This document shows positions 1 through 7,109 of a DNA stretch of 46,182 nt, in pieces. Under the pieces are notes generated by a model. That model was not told where the DNA came from. It saw only the letters and a program-made list of their open reading frames with translations, and ran no database searches. Positions within the stretch are counted from its first letter, which is position 1. Every line of letters starts with the position of its first letter. Made by a program: the position numbers and the translations under genes. Location of the stretch: the NCBI GenBank assembly GCA_946497695.1, contig CAMMLJ010000013.1, forward strand, positions 1 to 46,182. The letters are read 5' to 3'. This stretch comes from an uncultured Clostridium sp. (lineage in GTDB: Bacteria > Bacillota > Clostridia > TANB77 > CAG-508).

Positions 1-133
1 TTGCAAAACAATATCCTTTATCTTTACTTAAATATATAATCATAGATAATATTATTTTCTCTTTGTCCGTCAATTTGTTGTTTATCAATATTTCTGATGG
101 CATCCATAATCCTTTTAAATCTGATTTGTTCAT
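1..133 (-). CDS. Helix-turn-helix / replication-type protein, N-terminal part
   Basis: The reading frame starts with ATG at 133-131 and stays open to the window edge, so only about 44 residues are visible. They begin MNKSDLKGLWMPSEILIN and continue with a helix rich in charged and hydrophobic residues. The pattern 'G-[LIF]-W-x-P-x-E-[IL]...L-T-x-x-E-K-x-[IL]-L' resembles the N-terminus of small HTH proteins found on plasmids, phages and integrated elements in Firmicutes. A GGAGA-like ribosome site lies about 14 bases upstream, which is rather far. A second overlapping frame from a GTG at 143 closes after 39 codons and was not chosen. Function is an inference from the N-terminus only; placement beside a toxin-antitoxin pair fits a mobile-element context. 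Confidence 0.45.
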   Translation of the reverse strand, partial: MNKSDLKGLWMPSEILINNKLTDKEKIILSMIIYLSKDKGYCFA

Positions 134-202
134 TTTGTTTCACATCATCTCCTATCAAAAAAAGACCAAGTGTTTATACTTAGCCTTAAAATTTAATACT
201 TA

Positions 203-1294
203 CTATATTTTCTCTTTCCATTCATATTTCAATTTATAATTATTTAATTTCGTATAAGGTATATATTTTTCCTTTTGTAATCTTCCTATCAACATATAAG
301 GTGGTATATTTTGTTTTTTTGAAAAGTTAATAATTGATGTAACAGAAAAATCTCCCTTGCTTGTAAACTCCTTATAATCTTTTTTATCTATAATCATACT
401 ACTAGCAACATTATCTGCTTTTTCTTCTATTTCACTATCTATTGCTGTAAAATCTATAAACTTTTGCTTAATATCTCCATTTATTATATGTGCAATTTCA
501 TGAAATACAGTAAACCAAAAAATATCAGCATAAGCTCCTCTTATTGTAACGCATAAAATAATTTTTTTATTTTCTGTTTGTTTAATAAAACCTTGAACTG
601 GAGCCCCTGTAAAATTTCTAATTACACAAAAAGCAATTCCACATTCTGCAAATAATTCTTCTAAATCTTTTTGAAAATTTTGAGAATTGTTCATAATATT
701 TTTTATTTCGTATACTTTATTTTTTAATTTTGCTACATCTAATTCTTGGCTAATCTTTATCTGTTCAGTTCTTAATTCACAGATTCTTTGCCATGCAAAA
801 AGGACATATGGATTTACAGTACAATTAGTTCTTGCCCTGTAAGCTGCATTGTATGAAACATTTAAAATATTAGTTAAATTACTTACTCTTAATATTTTTC
901 TTAACTCAACAATTTTTGATACTTCACTTAATTTATCTTCTAAAAAATTAAATTTAACTAGATATTTAATTATATCTTTTAACTGCTTTAAAATGTCGAT
1001 TTCTTCTTTAGATATTTCATTCATCTCTTTATACTCTAATAACTCTTTATCATAGTTTGCTTGTAAATTAATCCAAAAACTAGAGTCTATTCCTAGTGCA
1101 TATTCTAATTTTTTAGCAAATGCAATAGATATAGGCTTTTCACAATTAACTATTGTACTTATATGTTTTTCAGTAACACCACATCTTGCCGCTAATTCTT
1201 TTTGGCTCATTTCCCTATCATCTATTATATCTTTTAATGTTTCACCTGGATGTATAATAAAATCACGGGATAAGCCAGTTTTCTTTGCTACCAT
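203..1294 (-). CDS. HigA-like antitoxin with XRE HTH and ImmA/IrrE-type (DUF955) domain
   Basis: 363 residues. Residues about 10-75 are an XRE-type helix-turn-helix (MSQKELAARCGVTEKHIST) preceded by the HPGETL motif typical of HigA-family antitoxins. The C-terminal half is an ImmA/IrrE-like zinc metalloprotease domain with HEIAH at about 265-269. Start is ATG 1294 with GGAGG six bases upstream. The gene overlaps the 3' end of the upstream toxin by 32 bp, so translation is probably coupled. By family, the HTH represses its own promoter and the protein neutralises the toxin. The long form with a fused peptidase domain is known among HigA relatives, where the protease part may act in antitoxin turnover or as a repressor-cleaving enzyme. 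Which of these applies here is not visible from sequence. Confidence 0.85.
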   Translation of the reverse strand: MVAKKTGLSRDFIIHPGETLKDIIDDREMSQKELAARCGVTEKHISTIVNCEKPISIAFAKKLEYALGIDSSFWINLQANYDKELLEYKEMNEISKEEIDILKQLKDIIKYLVKFNFLEDKLSEVSKIVELRKILRVSNLTNILNVSYNAAYRARTNCTVNPYVLFAWQRICELRTEQIKISQELDVAKLKNKVYEIKNIMNNSQNFQKDLEELFAECGIAFCVIRNFTGAPVQGFIKQTENKKIILCVTIRGAYADIFWFTVFHEIAHIINGDIKQKFIDFTAIDSEIEEKADNVASSMIIDKKDYKEFTSKGDFSVTSIINFSKKQNIPPYMLIGRLQKEKYIPYTKLNNYKLKYEWKEKI

Positions 1295-1607
1295 GATAAT
1301 CCTCCACTCCTTTTATAATTATAGTATCACATATTTTCAGCATTTCTATACTCAAATTTTCACATACAGGTTCTACTATTAACCTTTCGTTTGCAGTTAC
1401 CCTAATGCCATATTCTCCTTGATGATTTCCTGACAATGGGTGTGGTTTGCCCAATCCTAAAGATAAAAAAATACCAAAATTATTTGATGCTTTTAAATTA
1501 TCTATATGCTTTTTTATAGTTTTAGTCTTCTCTTTTCCAATTTTCTTTTGTAGATAAGAAAAATCTTCAAAATATTTCTCAATTTTATCAGTATATTGAA
1601 TTTGCAA
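1263..1607 (-). CDS. HigB/RelE-family toxin
   Basis: 114 residues of the RelE/ParE superfamily, close to HigB by layout: toxin gene first, XRE antitoxin second. The C-terminal half shows the usual beta-sheet pattern ending in the HigB-like VEDYHG segment, and the middle contains GKPHPLSGNHQGEYGIRV, matching the conserved 'H-x-L-x-G...W/G-x-[IV]-R-V' region of HigB toxins. Known HigB proteins cut mRNA on the ribosome. An in-frame stop lies two codons upstream, so translation must start at TTG 1607 (MQIQYT); only a weak GTGAAG-like site precedes it, consistent with low toxin synthesis. A good promoter lies at 1649-1677. Confidence 0.8.
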   Translation of the reverse strand: MQIQYTDKIEKYFEDFSYLQKKIGKEKTKTIKKHIDNLKASNNFGIFLSLGLGKPHPLSGNHQGEYGIRVTANERLIVEPVCENLSIEMLKICDTIIIKGVEDYHGSKENWLIP

Positions 1608-1648
1608 TCTTCACGCCCACTTTCTTACCTAGTTGGTTAATTATTTAT

Positions 1649-1677
1649 AGTATAACTCATTATTTTAACAAATTCAA
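1649..1677 (-). promoter_or_regulatory. Promoter of the HigB-HigA operon
   Basis: On the minus strand TTGAAT is followed after 17 bases by TATACT, a good sigma-A match. Between it and the toxin start, an imperfect palindrome at 1626-1640 (TTACC TAGTT GGTTAA on the plus strand) could be the antitoxin operator. Confidence 0.65.
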
Positions 1678-1753
1678 TAGTTTTTATAAAAAAATTTCAA
1701 ACTTTTACATCTGCAATTATTTTTATAAAGGAATAGTTACTTCTATTTTTTGC

Positions 1754-1945
1754 TTAATGCAGTAAGCCAACCCCTTCGTCTGGTTCTCCATGTCCTGCAT
1801 CTATTACTATAACTTTATTGCTAACAGGTATCGCTACTGTTTCTATTGTTTCCGGCTCAAAAAATATTTGTGATATTCCAATTGCTATTACTGCTAACAA
1901 AAAAATTCCAATTACTATTATTCTTTTTTTACTTAAGAAAAACAT
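1754..1945 (-). pseudogene. cwlD: Truncated cwlD-type N-acetylmuramoyl-L-alanine amidase
   Basis: 63 codons that keep only the start of a CwlD/Amidase_3 protein: a lysine-rich start, a membrane anchor at about 8-28, then VIVIDAGHG, the first zinc-histidine motif of the family. The frame runs into a stop after DEGVGLLH, where a complete enzyme of about 230 residues would continue with the catalytic Glu and further zinc ligands. Neither of the other two frames restores the rest, and no CGG codon is present, so this is a true truncation. The start has a GAGGTG ribosome site directly after the aspS terminator. By family, CwlD makes muramic lactam in spore cortex; this copy cannot. Confidence 0.7.
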
Positions 1946-1956
1946 TTTTCACCTCA

Positions 1957-1996
1957 AAAAATCTCATATAGTTTTATTATAACTATATGAGATTTT
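1957..1996 (-). terminator. Terminator downstream of aspS (bidirectional shape)
   Basis: Perfect 16-bp inverted repeat (AAAATCTCATATAGTT and its complement, 8-base loop) with T-runs on both sides. On the minus strand it ends aspS; the cwlD remnant begins just after it. Confidence 0.85.
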
Positions 1997-2012
1997 CTGT
2001 TTTTTTATGTAT

Positions 2013-3794
2013 TTATTTTAAATATTTCTCTAAATCTAATTTGATATGAACATCTTTTAATTGTTCTTCAGACACTACAGATGGTGCTCTCATCAATAAA
2101 TCTCTTGCTCTTTTATTCTTTGGAAATGCTATTACCTCTCTGATATTTTGTGAATCTGCAATTAACATTACCATTCTATCAATTCCTGGTGCAGCACCTG
2201 CATGTGGTGGTGTACCATATTGGAATGCATTATATAATGCGCCAAATCTATTTTTTACATCTTCTTCTGTATATCCTGCAATTTCGAATGCTTTAACCAT
2301 AATTTCTGGATCATGGTTTCTAACTGCACCTGATGCCATTTCATAACCATTACACACTAAATCATATTGATATGCATATACATCTAGTGGATCTTTTGTA
2401 TTTAGTGCTTCTAGTCCACCTTGTGGCATAGAAAATGGATTATGACTAAAGTCTATCGTTCCTTCATCTGATAATTCATACATTGGAAAATCTACTATGA
2501 AGCAGAAACGATATACATCTTTTTCTAATAGATCTAATCTTTTACCTAATTCTATTCTAACTAAACCTGCTATTTTTTGTGCCTTTTCGAATTCATCTGC
2601 TATAAAGAACATTGCAGAATTATTTGCTGCACCATATTTAGTTTGTAATGCTTCTTTTATTTCTGGTGTTATAAATTTAGCAATTCCACCTGCAACTTCA
2701 CCGTTTTCATCTATTTTTGTCCAAGCTAAACCTTTTGCACCAACATCATTTGATGTTGCAAATTCTCCCATTTTATCGAAAAATTTTCTACCTTGGTTAT
2801 TACCATCTGGAACTACTATTACTTTTACTGTTTTTCCTTTGAATGCATTAAAGTCTGAATCTTTAAAACATTCTGTAACATCTTGTATAATTAAAGGATT
2901 TCTTAAATCTGGTTTGTCTATACCGTATTTTTCCATAGCTTCTTTATATGGAATACGTACAAATGGACCTTTGTCTACTTTCCAATTTGTAAATTTTTCG
3001 AAAGTATATGGTACAACTTCTTCTATTACTTTAAATACATCTTCTTGTGTTGCAAAGCTCATCTCGAAGTCTAATTGATAGAACTCTCCTGGCGCTCTAT
3101 CTGCTCTAGGATCTTCATCTCTAAAACATGGAGCTATTTGATAATATTTATTAAATCCAGATACCATTAATAATTGTTTAAATTGTTGTGGTGCTTGTGG
3201 TAATGCATAAAATTCCCCTGGATTTAATCTACTTGGTACTAGATAATCCCTTGCACCTTCTGGAGAAGAGTTTGCTAAAATTGGGGTTTGAATTTCTGTA
3301 AAATCTAATTCATCCATTTTGTCTCTTATTGTTTTTAAGATTTTAGAACGAAGTAAAATATTATTATGTAATTTTTCATTTCTTAAATCTAAAAATCTAT
3401 ACTCTAATCTTAGGTCTTCTCTTACTTCTTGATCTGTATTTACCTCGAATGGTAATACATTTTTGCACTTTCCTAAAACTTCTATTTTACTTGCTTTAAC
3501 TTCTATTTCTCCTGTTGACATATTAGGATTTTTACTTGCTCTTTCCACAACTTTTCCTTCTATATGTATACAACTTTCTGTAGTTAAAGCTTTTGCTTTT
3601 TCTTCTAGTTCTTTATTTTCGTTACTTATTAAAATTTGTGTTATTCCAAATTCATCTCTTAAATCTATAAATAACATTCCACCTAGGTCTCTTATTTTTT
3701 GAACCCAGCCTGATAATTTTACTTCTTCATCTACGTTATTTATATTTAATTCTCCACATGTGTGTGTTCTGTATATATTTTTTACAACTTCCAT
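2013..3794 (-). CDS. aspS: Aspartate--tRNA ligase
   Basis: About 593 residues, the usual length of bacterial AspRS. The order is an N-terminal OB-fold anticodon-binding domain (about 1-110), the class II catalytic core, the bacterial GAD insertion (about 290-420) and the motif 3 segment GIDRMVMLIADSQNIREVIA near the C-terminus. Motif 2 reads FRDEDPRADRAPGEFYQLD; the extra PGEFYQL loop differs from the E. coli-like form and recalls the AspRS subtype common in alphaproteobacteria. An upstream ATG at 3800 exists, but GGAAGAGG abuts it directly and stands six bases before the ATG at 3794, so 3794 is preferred. A sigma-A promoter is present and the leader is too short for a T-box. Confidence 0.97.
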   Translation of the reverse strand: MEVVKNIYRTHTCGELNINNVDEEVKLSGWVQKIRDLGGMLFIDLRDEFGITQILISNENKELEEKAKALTTESCIHIEGKVVERASKNPNMSTGEIEVKASKIEVLGKCKNVLPFEVNTDQEVREDLRLEYRFLDLRNEKLHNNILLRSKILKTIRDKMDELDFTEIQTPILANSSPEGARDYLVPSRLNPGEFYALPQAPQQFKQLLMVSGFNKYYQIAPCFRDEDPRADRAPGEFYQLDFEMSFATQEDVFKVIEEVVPYTFEKFTNWKVDKGPFVRIPYKEAMEKYGIDKPDLRNPLIIQDVTECFKDSDFNAFKGKTVKVIVVPDGNNQGRKFFDKMGEFATSNDVGAKGLAWTKIDENGEVAGGIAKFITPEIKEALQTKYGAANNSAMFFIADEFEKAQKIAGLVRIELGKRLDLLEKDVYRFCFIVDFPMYELSDEGTIDFSHNPFSMPQGGLEALNTKDPLDVYAYQYDLVCNGYEMASGAVRNHDPEIMVKAFEIAGYTEEDVKNRFGALYNAFQYGTPPHAGAAPGIDRMVMLIADSQNIREVIAFPKNKRARDLLMRAPSVVSEEQLKDVHIKLDLEKYLK

Positions 3795-3832
3795 ATTCAT
3801 CCTCTTCCTTTTTTTCCTGATAGTCTTTGTCT

Positions 3833-3861
3833 ATTATACTCTAAATTCCAGTAAATAACAA
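3833..3861 (-). promoter_or_regulatory. aspS promoter
   Basis: TTGTTA, 17-base spacer, TATAAT on the minus strand, about 40 bases before the aspS start. Confidence 0.75.
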
Positions 3862-3948
3862 GATTTTATAAGGTTTTTATATTATTCTGGTATCCTATTT
3901 TTTATTTTAATTTTTTTATATGTATCCTTAAAACATGTATATATTATT

Positions 3949-4012
3949 AAAAAGTATGTCGATCTCATACTTTTTTCATTGATTTTATTTTGTAAGGTCG
4001 ACGTACTTTTTT
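3949..4012. other. Two mutually exclusive hairpins in the aspS-nudix intergenic region
   Basis: A compact stem (AAAAAGTATG 3949-3958 with CATACTTTTT 3966-3975) shares its left arm with a longer stem: 3949-3965 can instead pair over 17 positions, two of them G-U in RNA, with the AGGTCGACGTACTTTTT segment ending at about 4012. Both end in T-runs. The element is upstream of the aspS promoter and not part of its transcript. The rest of 3862-4382 holds no gene apart from the repeats described at 4077-4247. Confidence 0.5.
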
Positions 4013-4076
4013 ATATTTTCCGTCTTTTTATTGATTTTTTTAATATTTAACGATATATATACCTTATATTTATGTA

Positions 4077-4247
4077 GTTTTACTTTTCTCATTCGAGGTT
4101 TGAAACTCTTGATATAAGACTATTAAATGATGTCATCCGTTTTGTTTTACTTTACTCATTAGAGCTTTGATACTAACAATACCCCTATTTAATACCTCCT
4201 TTTTATTATTGTTTTACATTACTCACTAGAGAATAAACTAATCTCAA
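4077..4247. CRISPR. Decayed CRISPR-like direct repeats, three units of 67-bp period
   Basis: Copies begin at 4077, 4144 and 4211, exactly 67 bp apart. The first 31 positions of units 1 and 2 agree at 27, starting GTTTTACTTTACTCATTAGA; unit 3 agrees with unit 2 at 19 of the first 21. The rest of each 67-bp unit is unrelated, as expected for a 36-37 bp repeat plus a spacer of about 30 bp. No cas gene is visible in the window. I read it as an abandoned array remnant; a generic intergenic repeat is the alternative. Confidence 0.45.
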
Positions 4248-4382
4248 AGAATACTTGAATAATTCAGGTACTCTTTTGAATTCTTAATAAAATCCCTTTT
4301 ATGCATTAAACTAACAAATTATATTTCTCTCTAAATTCTGGAATCTTTAAACTATTAAATTGTTATTTTTTATCTTTACAAA

Positions 4383-4411
4383 TTGTCTTTTCGTTTTCCA
4401 TAGTATATAAT
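4383..4411 (+). promoter_or_regulatory. Promoter of the Nudix-UDG pair
   Basis: TTGTCT, 17-base spacer, TATAAT, followed by AGGAG and the ATG at 4433. Confidence 0.75.
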
Positions 4412-4432
4412 CATAAAAAAAGGAGATTTATT

Positions 4433-4891
4433 ATGGTTAATGTAGTTATAGGAATTGTAATTAAAGAAGATAAAATATTATTAATAAAAAGAGAACGTGG
4501 TGATTTTCCTGGTCTTTGGGCTATTCCCGGTGGTAAAGTTGAAGAATGTGAACATTTAAATGAAGCAATAGAAAGAGAAATGTTTGAAGAAATCGGTATA
4601 AAAATGCAATTTAAAGAGCTCCTTGGATTTTCTACAGAGATAATGCATGATAAAGAAAAAACAAGTATGCTATATATATGTCTACTAGAAATGAATCCAG
4701 CCGATAAAATAGCAAATCCAGAATTTGAATATAAATTTTTCAGTAAAGACGAAATCATCAATTCAAATAATATAGTAAAAAGTGATAAATTATTTATTAA
4801 AACATTTTATATTGATAAATCTACAACATATTTACCTTTAGACTGTTATAAAGATGATAATGGTAGATATTATTGGAAACAATTCGATTAA
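4433..4891 (+). CDS. Nudix hydrolase (MutT-like)
   Basis: 152 residues. A complete Nudix box (G-x5-E-x7-R-E-x-x-E-E-x-G) lies at about 32-55, beginning GGKVEECEHLNEAIERE and ending FEEIGI, preceded by the usual LWAIPG segment. Such proteins hydrolyse nucleoside diphosphates linked to another moiety, using the Glu residues to bind divalent metal. The substrate cannot be told from the motif; MutT-like length and the neighbouring uracil-DNA-glycosylase-like gene fit nucleotide-pool cleaning or DNA repair. Start ATG 4433 has AGGAG seven bases upstream and its own promoter. Confidence 0.9.
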   Translation: MVNVVIGIVIKEDKILLIKRERGDFPGLWAIPGGKVEECEHLNEAIEREMFEEIGIKMQFKELLGFSTEIMHDKEKTSMLYICLLEMNPADKIANPEFEYKFFSKDEIINSNNIVKSDKLFIKTFYIDKSTTYLPLDCYKDDNGRYYWKQFD

Positions 4892-4909
4892 TATTATAAT
4901 GGTGATAAT

Positions 4910-5632
4910 ATGAGCAAAAAAGATGAGTTAGATAACTTATTTTCTAATATGGCAAAATGTACTAAATGTACAAATTTAATATCATGTAAAGGCAATGATT
5001 ATTCTTTAATTAATATATTTAAAGATAAAAAATTTTATAAAAATATTCCTTCTATCTGGACTGATTGGTATAACCGTTTAGATTCAAAACTTATGCTTAT
5101 TGGTCAAGACTGGGGACCATATGAAGATATGAATAAATTTCATAATCTATATATCAATAATCCGACTGATGAAAACTGGAAAAATATTATAAATCAGGAA
5201 AAAAGTATGACCAAACAATTATTAACTAAATATTTAATTCAATCCGCTAAACAAAACTGTATTTATATAGACAACTCTTTTTTAGATACAATATATATTA
5301 CAAATGCTATCATGTGTGCTAGAAAAGGAAGTAACTATAGAGGAAACAATATTAATTTAAAGCTATCTTCTCTAAATTGTACTAAATATTTACAAAAACA
5401 AATTGAAATTGTACATCCAAAAATCATACTAACACTTGGATATTACCCATTATATTCACTTTCTAAAATATATGGATTTAGCATCTATCCTACATTAGCT
5501 GAAAATATTATTATCAAAAAAGTATTTGAAGTTAATTCTTTTATAATTATTCCTTTATATCATCCTGTTGCACAAATAAAAAAAGAAGAACAATTAAAAC
5601 AATATTTAGAAATTTGGAAATATTACAACTGA
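4910..5632 (+). CDS. Uracil-DNA glycosylase superfamily protein
   Basis: 240 residues. Features seen: an N-terminal CTKCTNLISC cysteine cluster, the LMLIGQDWGP motif (equivalent to the catalytic G-Q-D/E-P loop), a TNAIMCAR segment and a late YHPVAQ motif, in the order found in the UDG superfamily. Family members remove uracil or other damaged bases; several bind a 4Fe-4S cluster through N-terminal cysteines. Exact subfamily is unclear, and the protein could act on another damaged base. It starts 18 bp after the Nudix gene with a GGTGATA-type ribosome site and probably shares its transcript. Confidence 0.75.
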   Translation: MSKKDELDNLFSNMAKCTKCTNLISCKGNDYSLINIFKDKKFYKNIPSIWTDWYNRLDSKLMLIGQDWGPYEDMNKFHNLYINNPTDENWKNIINQEKSMTKQLLTKYLIQSAKQNCIYIDNSFLDTIYITNAIMCARKGSNYRGNNINLKLSSLNCTKYLQKQIEIVHPKIILTLGYYPLYSLSKIYGFSIYPTLAENIIIKKVFEVNSFIIIPLYHPVAQIKKEEQLKQYLEIWKYYN

Positions 5633-5635
5633 CTC

Positions 5636-5664
5636 TTGACGAACCAAATAGAATTTGATAAAAT
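5636..5664 (+). promoter_or_regulatory. Promoter of tRNA-Gly
   Basis: TTGACG, 17-base spacer, TAAAAT. It begins a few bases after the upstream stop codon. A short palindrome (5667-5688, ATATGC arms) sits between promoter and tRNA. Confidence 0.75.
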
Positions 5665-5688
5665 ATATATGCTTTTGAAAAAGCATAT

Positions 5689-5764
<76 letters not shown>

Positions 5765-5765
5765 A

Positions 5766-5806
5766 ATATAAGTCATTCGTTAATAACGATTACGAATGAC
5801 TTATAT
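5766..5806. repeat. Perfect 15-bp inverted repeat after tRNA-Gly
   Basis: ATATAAGTCATTCGT and its complement, separated by 11 bases, immediately after the tRNA CCA. No T-run follows on the plus strand, so it is a hairpin without the usual terminator tail. Confidence 0.7.
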
Positions 5807-5864
5807 AATTATAAAAAATGGTAATAAAATATATAATTCTTTCATATTATATACTATGAAATAT

Positions 5865-5880
5865 GGCGACATAGCCAAGT
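5865..5880 (+). pseudogene. 5' fragment of tRNA-Cys
   Basis: Sixteen bases, GGCGACATAGCCAAGT, identical to the first sixteen of the tRNA-Cys that follows 83 bp later. After this the sequence diverges and no anticodon or T arm can be folded, so it is a partial duplicate. Confidence 0.7.
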
Positions 5881-5947
5881 TGCTGAAGCTGTGCGAAACG
5901 CAGTAGCTACAGATTCAGTATACGATAACATTGTAAATTTTTTAAAC

Positions 5948-6021
5948 GGCGACATAGCCAAGTGGTAAGGCACGAGTCTGCAAAACTCTGATCCCCGGTT
6001 CGAATCCGGGTGTCGCCTCCA
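5948..6021 (+). tRNA. tRNA-Cys (anticodon GCA)
   Basis: GGCGACA pairs with TGTCGCC; anticodon loop CTGCAAA; T-arm CCCCGGTTCGAATCCGGG; encoded CCA. Its 3' end recurs at 6954-6975 beyond a toxin-antitoxin pair. Confidence 0.95.
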
Positions 6022-6025
6022 ATTA

Positions 6026-6050
6026 GCCCCTATTTAGGGGCATTTTTTTA
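6026..6050 (+). terminator. Terminator of tRNA-Cys
   Basis: GCCCCTA/TAGGGGC stem followed by a run of T. Confidence 0.85.
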
Positions 6051-6193
6051 TATCTATTATTATCAAAAGCATGAAGAAATAGAAAATAATTAAGATAAAA
6101 TTAGAATTATATCCTATAAATTCTTTTTTCATTCATAGATTTTTAAAAAGAAAAATGATATAATAATATAAATTTATTATGGAGGTAATCAAT

Positions 6194-6436
6194 ATGTCTA
6201 TCGAAAAGCAAAAATTATATAATGAAATTGAGACATTACCTGAAGAACTTACAAATCAAGTTCTTAATTATATTGAATATTTAAAATTTTCATATATAGA
6301 TAATGAAGCTCCAGACAGTGTAACAATAAAAAGTAAAAAAGATTTAAAGAATAAATTACAGAAAGGCTTAAATGACATAAAAGAAAATAAAGTGTATTCT
6401 TTGGATGAAACTTTCTCTAAAATTGATAATATATAA
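6194..6436 (+). CDS. Antitoxin of a small toxin-antitoxin pair (DUF2281-like)
   Basis: 80 residues from ATG 6194, which has GGAGG eight bases upstream; an in-frame ATG at 6179 overlaps that ribosome site and is rejected. The N-terminal half (MSIEKQKLYNEIETLPEEL, then a helix ending IEYLKF) is the LPEE...V/L-x-x-Y-[IV]-E-[YF]-L-[KR] pattern of DUF2281-type antitoxins. The lysine-rich C-terminus would wrap the toxin. It precedes the RelE/ParE-like gene by 17 bp. The pair lies between two copies of the tRNA-Cys 3' end, so it may stabilise or be left over from an integrated element. Confidence 0.7.
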   Translation: MSIEKQKLYNEIETLPEELTNQVLNYIEYLKFSYIDNEAPDSVTIKSKKDLKNKLQKGLNDIKENKVYSLDETFSKIDNI

Positions 6437-6453
6437 TAACTAGGAGCAATGAT

Positions 6454-6777
6454 ATGAAAAAATATATAGTGGAAATTTCAGAAACAGCTGAACAAGATTT
6501 AGAAAATATTATTTTGTATCTTAGAAACGAATTATCAGGAGATGTTATAGCAGATAAGTACAAGATTTTATTTAAACAAAAATTGAAAGATTTAGAAAAT
6601 GTAGCTGGAAGTATGCCAATTATAAGTGAAGAGTTGACAGGTTTTAATAACATTAGAAAAGTGAATGTAAGAAATTATATAATATTTTATATAGTTAATG
6701 AAGAAAATACTAAGGCATCAGTATTAAGAATAGGTCATGCTTTTATAGATTGGGAAAAATATTTAAAATATGAATAA
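6454..6777 (+). CDS. RelE/ParE-family toxin
   Basis: 107 residues with the RelE/ParE fold signature: an N-terminal beta strand then helices (VEISETAEQDLENIILYL), a central 'P...E' stretch and a C-terminal RKVNVRNYIIFYIV followed by VLRIGHAF. This order is typical of ParE/RelE toxins, which poison gyrase or cut mRNA; the target cannot be decided from sequence. AGGAG precedes the start. It is co-transcribed with the antitoxin and ends before a strong terminator at 6801-6830. Confidence 0.85.
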   Translation: MKKYIVEISETAEQDLENIILYLRNELSGDVIADKYKILFKQKLKDLENVAGSMPIISEELTGFNNIRKVNVRNYIIFYIVNEENTKASVLRIGHAFIDWEKYLKYE

Positions 6778-6800
6778 TTTAAAAACAATAATAAATTTTT

Positions 6801-6830
6801 AAGTGTTCTAACATCTTAGAACACTTTTTT
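6801..6830 (+). terminator. Terminator after the toxin-antitoxin pair
   Basis: AAGTGTTCTAA/TTAGAACACTT stem, four-base loop, then T-run. The remaining bases to 6953 hold no gene that I can see. Confidence 0.85.
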
Positions 6831-6953
6831 AAATCGTTTTTCTAATATGACTTTGCTTCTAAATTTATTTTTTATTTTTGTAATTACATTAGAATCACAT
6901 TAGAACACTATCTCATATGGTAAAATCATTGGTATTATTACCTTTTTGAAGTA

Positions 6954-6975
6954 TTTAAACCGATTGTCGCCTCCA
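6954..6975 (+). repeat. Duplicated tRNA-Cys 3' end, att-like
   Basis: TGTCGCCTCCA at 6965-6975 is identical to the last 11 bases of tRNA-Cys (6011-6021). Allowing decay, 17 of 22 positions match over 6954-6975 versus 6000-6021. As in integration into tRNA genes, the copy is followed by a terminator, at 6976. Confidence 0.6.
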
Positions 6976-7010
6976 AAACCCTAGTATAAAAATACTAGGG
7001 TTTATTTTTT
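6976..7010 (+). terminator. Terminator behind the tRNA-Cys remnant
   Basis: AAACCCTAGTAT/ATACTAGGGTTT stem with four-base loop and T-rich tail; probably the original tRNA-Cys terminator. The bases from 7011 to 7109 show no gene; an AAGGAG-preceded ATG at 7090 opens only seven codons. Confidence 0.8.
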
Positions 7011-7109
7011 ATTTTGTATATTACTTTCTATTATATAGTATTATTAAGGCTTTTAATAAATTTTATTGTAAAATTCAAGGAGCTTAAATATGAATTTACT
7101 TTTACAAAA

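Noticed and set aside
1754..1945. A further recoding case to rescue the cwlD remnant
   Set aside because: No CGG occurs at its end, and neither alternative frame continues with Amidase_3 motifs; it is simply truncated.
2497..3078. 193-codon open frame on the plus strand
   Set aside because: It lies antisense inside aspS, has no ribosome site and no recognisable protein pattern.
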